NCBI RefSeq assembly: GCF_014873955.1
Contig: NZ_JADBED010000001.1
Location: 558,001 to 622,000, forward strand
Reading direction: 5' to 3'
DNA: 64,000 nt
Origin: Nesterenkonia lutea
Lineage (GTDB): Bacteria; Actinomycetota; Actinomycetes; Actinomycetales; Micrococcaceae
The notes under the pieces are model-generated. The model was given only the letters and a program-made list of their open reading frames with translations, did no database searches and was not told where the DNA came from. This document shows, piece by piece, positions 60,708-64,000 of the stretch. The position numbers and the translations under genes are program-made. Each line of letters starts with the position of its first letter. Position 1 is the stretch's first letter.

Positions 60708-62477
60708 ATGAAAACTCACGACCGGGTCGACGTGGTCACCGTCGGCGGAGGAATGACAGCGTCGATCCTGGCTGCCCAGCTCCTTCCCGAGACCAGTCAC
60801 CGCATGGTCTCCATCGAGCAGGGCCCCTCTCAGTGGACATACCCCGATTTCGCGCACAACCACGACGCCCTGCGATTCAACAACCGGTTTGCGATGATGC
60901 AGGACATCTCGCGATCTTCATGGACGTGGCGGCCCAACGCGGACGCGCCGTCCTTGCCGATGCGTCAGTTCGGAACGTTCAACCCAGGGCAGGGGCTCGG
61001 CGGTGCCATGGTGCACTGGACCGCTCTCACCTGGAGGTTTCTGCCGGATGATTTCAACTACAAGAGCGTCAACACCGAACGCTATGGTGCGGACCGCATC
61101 CCGGAGGAGATGACGGTCCAGGACTGGCCGATCGACTATGCCGATCTCGAACCGTATTACGACGCCTTTGAGTACGACATCGGAGTCTCAGGACAGGCCG
61201 GCAACCTCGCAGGGCGCATTCTTCCCGGAGGCAATCCCTTTGAAGGACCTCGGCAGCGTCCCTATCCGAACCCTCCGCTTGCGCGCACAGCGCTGGGCGA
61301 GCTCTTCATGGAGGGTTCCCGCGACCTGGGTCTTCATCCCTTTCCCACACCGTCCGGCATCCTCTCCCAGGGTTATACCGACCCTTACGGAAACGTGCGC
61401 GCCGGGTGCCTCTACTGTGGTTTCTGCACGCGCTACGGATGTGAGGTGGGCGCGAAGTCCAGTCCGCTGACCACCTGGTTGCCGCCCGCGCTGGCCACAG
61501 GGCGCTACGAGGTGCGCACCGAGAGCGTCGTCCTGGAGATCGAAACCGGCGATGACGGCCAGGCGACCGGGGTGCGCTATATCGATGCCCGCGGGCGGGA
61601 GCACTTCCAGCCCGCAGACGTGGTGATCTGCTCAGCCTTCACCCTGGAGAACATTCGGCATCTGCTGCTCGCACGCAGCTCCGCGCACCCTGAGGGAATC
61701 GGCAACGACCGCGGCATGGTGGGGCGCAACTACACCTACCAGATCAACAAGTCTCCGGTCCGGGGGCTGTGGCGGGGACGCCGGTTCAACCAGTTCACCG
61801 GCAACGGCTGCACCAACGCTCAGGTCTATGACTACAACGGGGACAACTTTGACCACAGCGACCTGGACTTCCTCGGTGGAGCCCGCATCCAGCCCGTGGC
61901 CGGTCAGCGGGAGCCGGTCAGTTCCATCAACGGGCTCCTGGCTGGCTTCACCGGGCGCGAGTGGGGCGCTGAGTGGAAGTCCATGCTGCAGGAGTCATGG
62001 GACGGCGTGGGGGAGATCAACTACGAGGGAGACAGCCCGGCCTACGCGGGAAACTTTGCCGACCTGGACCCGAAGTACCGGGACCACTGGGGGCGGCCCA
62101 TGCTGCGCATCACCTTCGACTTCCGCGAGAACGAACGCAACATGCATCGATTCATCTCCGGCAAGTGTGAAGAGATCGTCAGGGCGATGGACGCCGACGA
62201 ACTGCAGGTGGACCGAGATCTCGGGGTCTACCGCATCGACCAGTACCAGAGCACCCACCCCACCGGTGGGGCGATCATGGGCACGGATCCGGGCAACAGC
62301 GTGACCAACAGCTACGGACAGGTCTGGGACACCCCCAACGTGTTCGTCACCGGGGCGGCGCTGTATCCGCAGAATCCGGGAGCCAACCCCACCGGAACAG
62401 CCGGGGCGCTTGCGCTGCGCACGGCGGAGGCGATCCGAGACCGATATTTCAACGCTCCGGCAGAACTGCTGGCGTAG
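60708..62477 (+). CDS. GMC oxidoreductase, gluconate 2-dehydrogenase large-subunit-like
   Basis: A 589-residue FAD enzyme predicted to oxidise a sugar or sugar acid outside the membrane. The N-terminal dinucleotide loop VDVVTVGGGMTASILAAQLL is followed by GQGLGGAMVHWTALTWR. A Cys-rich segment, CLYCGFCTRYGCEVGA near 237, could bind a metal or disulfide. The C-terminal GMC signature THPTGGAIMGTDP and NPGANPTGTAGALAL carries the catalytic His/Asn region. It starts nine bases after subunit 3. No cytochrome subunit follows; instead a cupredoxin-like protein and cytochrome oxidase genes do, suggesting electrons pass towards the oxidase. Substrate unknown. Confidence 0.88.
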   Translation: MKTHDRVDVVTVGGGMTASILAAQLLPETSHRMVSIEQGPSQWTYPDFAHNHDALRFNNRFAMMQDISRSSWTWRPNADAPSLPMRQFGTFNPGQGLGGAMVHWTALTWRFLPDDFNYKSVNTERYGADRIPEEMTVQDWPIDYADLEPYYDAFEYDIGVSGQAGNLAGRILPGGNPFEGPRQRPYPNPPLARTALGELFMEGSRDLGLHPFPTPSGILSQGYTDPYGNVRAGCLYCGFCTRYGCEVGAKSSPLTTWLPPALATGRYEVRTESVVLEIETGDDGQATGVRYIDARGREHFQPADVVICSAFTLENIRHLLLARSSAHPEGIGNDRGMVGRNYTYQINKSPVRGLWRGRRFNQFTGNGCTNAQVYDYNGDNFDHSDLDFLGGARIQPVAGQREPVSSINGLLAGFTGREWGAEWKSMLQESWDGVGEINYEGDSPAYAGNFADLDPKYRDHWGRPMLRITFDFRENERNMHRFISGKCEEIVRAMDADELQVDRDLGVYRIDQYQSTHPTGGAIMGTDPGNSVTNSYGQVWDTPNVFVTGAALYPQNPGANPTGTAGALALRTAEAIRDRYFNAPAELLA

Positions 62478-62509
62478 ACCGCGCGGATCAGGAGAGGGAG
62501 GAGGGCGGG

Positions 62510-62908
62510 ATGCAGCGACACGGGATCGGCGGAAGAAGCGCCGCAGGCGTGCTCGCGGTGACGCTCGCTGCGACATGTGCCGTCGCCTGTGCCAGCCCAG
62601 GCGGTCCCGGAGTCGCTGTCGTCGAGGTCACCGACGCCGGCTTCGAACCCGCGACCCTCGTCGTCGCCCCGGGGACAGAAGTGCGCTGGACGAACGTCTC
62701 CGCACAAGCTCACGCGATCTCCAGCGGCGGGGACCTGTTGCCTGATCAGCAGGCGATCCCCGAAGGTGCCGAGCCTTTCGACTCCGGGCGTCTTCGCGAG
62801 GGGGAGGCCTTCGCCCACGTCGTGGAGCTCGAAGGGGAGTACTACTACGAGGGTCGTCATCAGGACGGGGACCCGCTGGTGGGAACGATTCAGGTGGTTC
62901 AGCCGTGA
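62510..62908 (+). CDS. Cupredoxin-like lipoprotein without the copper cysteine
   Basis: A 132-residue exported lipoprotein. The signal peptide ends in a lipobox-like VACAS. The beta-barrel has VVEVTDAGFEPATLVVAPGT, VRWTNVSAQAHAIS and GEYYYEGRHQDGDPLVGTIQ. In plastocyanin-type proteins the last stretch is Y-x-C-x-x-H-x-x-M; here Cys is Gly and Met is Leu, while both His remain. Type-1 copper binding is therefore unlikely, and the protein may be structural or bind another metal. Strong ribosome-binding site (GGAGAGGGAGGAGGG). It overlaps the oxidase subunit II by GTGA. Confidence 0.85.
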   Translation: MQRHGIGGRSAAGVLAVTLAATCAVACASPGGPGVAVVEVTDAGFEPATLVVAPGTEVRWTNVSAQAHAISSGGDLLPDQQAIPEGAEPFDSGRLREGEAFAHVVELEGEYYYEGRHQDGDPLVGTIQVVQP

Positions 62909-63960
62909 AGACACTGACACGGACAGCCCTGTTGCTTCCCATCCTCGGCGTGGCCCTGGCGCTGGGAGGATGCGCTCGCGCCACGGAGCGCCAATCGGCG
63001 CTGAATCCCATGAGCCCCGACGCAGAGACGATCGACATGCACTGGCAGACGATGCTCTGGGTGGGCGCTGCGGTGTGGGCGATCGTGGTGGGCATGACGA
63101 TCGCCACGCTGATCCGACGACGTCGGCGCGAGGCGGAAGGACGACGGGTGGTCCTCTTCGTGGCTCTGGCGGGGGCGGTCATCCCCGCCGCCATCCTGGT
63201 GGGAATCATGGCCCAGTCCGTGTGGGTGCTGCAGAAGACGGATCCCGGCCAGGAGGTCGCTGGCAGCACCATCACCGTGACCGGACATCAATACTGGTGG
63301 GAGGTCGAGTACCCGGAACACGGAGTCATCACCGCCAATGAGATTCACATTCCGACGGGGGAGCGGGTGCGTCTGGAGCTGGGCTCCACCGATGTGGTGC
63401 ACAGCGTCTGGGTGCCGGAGCTCGGCGGGAAGATGGACATGACCCCCGGACGCAGCACCAGCATGTGGCTGGAGACCGACGAGCCAGGAACGTATTGGGG
63501 ACAGTGCGCCGAGTACTGCGGAACGCAGCATGCCCTGATGCGCCTGGTCGTGGTGGCCCATGAGCCGCAGGAGTTCGAGAGCTGGCTCCAGGCTCAGGGG
63601 GAGCCCGCTGTCGAACCACCGGCCCCCGGGGACGACCCCGACACGATCGACGCGGAGGACACTCCGGACCAGCAGGACGAGGACGTGGTCGCGCAGGGCC
63701 GCGAGGTGTTCATGTCTTCCTCCTGCGTCTACTGCCACACCATCGCAGGAACCGAGGCCCAGGGACGCGCCGGACCAGACCTGACCCACCTGGCCAGCAG
63801 GGAGACCCTGGCCGCGGGGACGCTGCCCAACAACCCGGGAAATCTCGCCGCATGGGTCGTCGATCCGCAGGCCATCAAGCCGGGCAACGAGATGCCCGGA
63901 ACCGATCTGGGCGGCGAAGAGCTGCAGGCGCTGCTGGCCTATCTGGAAAGTCTGGAGTAG
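62905..63960 (+). CDS. ctaC: Cytochrome c oxidase subunit II with fused cytochrome c
   Basis: A 351-residue lipoprotein (LALGGCA lipobox) with two transmembrane helices (WQTMLWVGAAVWAIVVGMTI; VVLFVALAGAVIPAAILVG). The CuA domain has VTGHQYWWEVEYP, VVHSVWVPELGGKMDM and the CuA ligands in GQCAEYCGTQHALM near residue 195. The C-terminal cytochrome c domain has SSCVYCHT near 274 and NEMPGTDLG carrying the axial Met. This is a caa3-type subunit II. GTG start inside the preceding stop. It takes electrons from cytochrome c and, by position, perhaps from the dehydrogenase upstream. Confidence 0.95.
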   Translation: MKTLTRTALLLPILGVALALGGCARATERQSALNPMSPDAETIDMHWQTMLWVGAAVWAIVVGMTIATLIRRRRREAEGRRVVLFVALAGAVIPAAILVGIMAQSVWVLQKTDPGQEVAGSTITVTGHQYWWEVEYPEHGVITANEIHIPTGERVRLELGSTDVVHSVWVPELGGKMDMTPGRSTSMWLETDEPGTYWGQCAEYCGTQHALMRLVVVAHEPQEFESWLQAQGEPAVEPPAPGDDPDTIDAEDTPDQQDEDVVAQGREVFMSSSCVYCHTIAGTEAQGRAGPDLTHLASRETLAAGTLPNNPGNLAAWVVDPQAIKPGNEMPGTDLGGEELQALLAYLESLE

Positions 63961-63963
63961 CTC

Positions 63964-64000
63964 ATGGCCCACGAGACGGCAGTCATGGACGAGCGGGTCT
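63964..64000 (+). CDS. Start of next oxidase gene, probably subunit I, cut by window edge
   Basis: An ATG three bases after the subunit II stop opens MAHETAVMDERV up to the right edge. Only twelve codons are visible, so identity (CtaD, possibly fused to subunit III) is inferred purely from conserved gene order. Confidence 0.6.
   Translation, partial: MAHETAVMDERV

Noticed and set aside
59034..60863. A 609-codon minus-strand frame across DUF4383 and subunit 3
   Set aside because: It runs through a strong terminator hairpin and opposite two recognisable genes.

Overview
The window is high-GC, densely coded bacterial DNA. It looks like a Gram-positive actinobacterium, probably family Micrococcaceae and perhaps close to Nesterenkonia. 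Pointers to this are the DUF4235, DUF4383, DUF3618 and Actinobacterial Holin-X envelope proteins, a GAF-ANTAR regulator, a caa3-type oxidase with a lipoprotein CoxB-CytC subunit, and frequent GTG/TTG starts. The placement is inferred from gene content only.

Region 1 (1-28.6 kb) is a glycan-assembly locus of mixed base composition. A leftward group holds WecB-type UDP-GlcNAc 2-epimerase, a small unknown ORF, a GT4 glycosyltransferase, an asparagine-synthetase-like ligase and a nucleotide-sugar dehydrogenase cut by the left edge. Next come an unrecognised, probably helical-barrel protein, a D-glucuronyl C5-epimerase-like protein, another GT4, a decayed CPBP-protease-like gene, and an ATP-grasp ligase. 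They are followed by an inositol-monophosphatase-family phosphatase overlapping an unusual N-acetylneuraminate-synthase fusion, a second ATP-grasp protein, a 1365-residue two-domain glycosyltransferase, a GT4, a heparinase II/III-like protein, a clear WecC and a third ATP-grasp protein.

Region 2 (28.6-42.0 kb) continues envelope-glycan functions. It has a second asparagine-synthetase-like protein, a second two-domain glycosyltransferase, a small membrane protein, a NYN-LOTUS protein, a GT2, a CMP-sialic-acid-synthetase-like NeuA, two tandem TPR proteins with C-terminal sialyltransferase-like domains, a histidine phosphatase and two TagD-type cytidylyltransferases. A CDP-glycerol glycerophosphotransferase sits further on, at 50.3-51.4 kb.

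Read together, regions 1 and 2 predict a surface polymer containing N-acetylmannosaminuronic acid and a nonulosonic (sialic-like) acid. It may be C5-epimerised, amide-modified by the ATP-grasp and Asn-synthetase-like enzymes, and accompanied by polyglycerol-phosphate. No flippase, polymerase, ABC exporter, initiating sugar-phosphate transferase or hydrolysing NeuC epimerase was seen, so the pathway is incomplete here.

Region 3 (42.2-50.3 kb) is an envelope and stress block: an LRV-membrane protein, GAF-ANTAR, CBS-like, DUF4383, low-complexity protein, two Holin-X/DUF3618 pairs, manganese catalase and DUF4235. Region 4 (50.3-59.4 kb) has the glycerophosphotransferase, a glyoxalase-fold protein, SURF1, DUF3817, an MFS transporter, GMP synthase, DUF456, SRPBCC, a CBS-pair protein and a second DUF4383. 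Region 5 (59.7-64 kb) is a gluconate-2-dehydrogenase-like pair (Tat-lipoprotein subunit 3 and GMC flavoprotein), a degenerate cupredoxin and cytochrome c oxidase subunit II, running off the right edge at what should be subunit I. No rRNA, tRNA, CRISPR array, transposase or prophage module was recognised.
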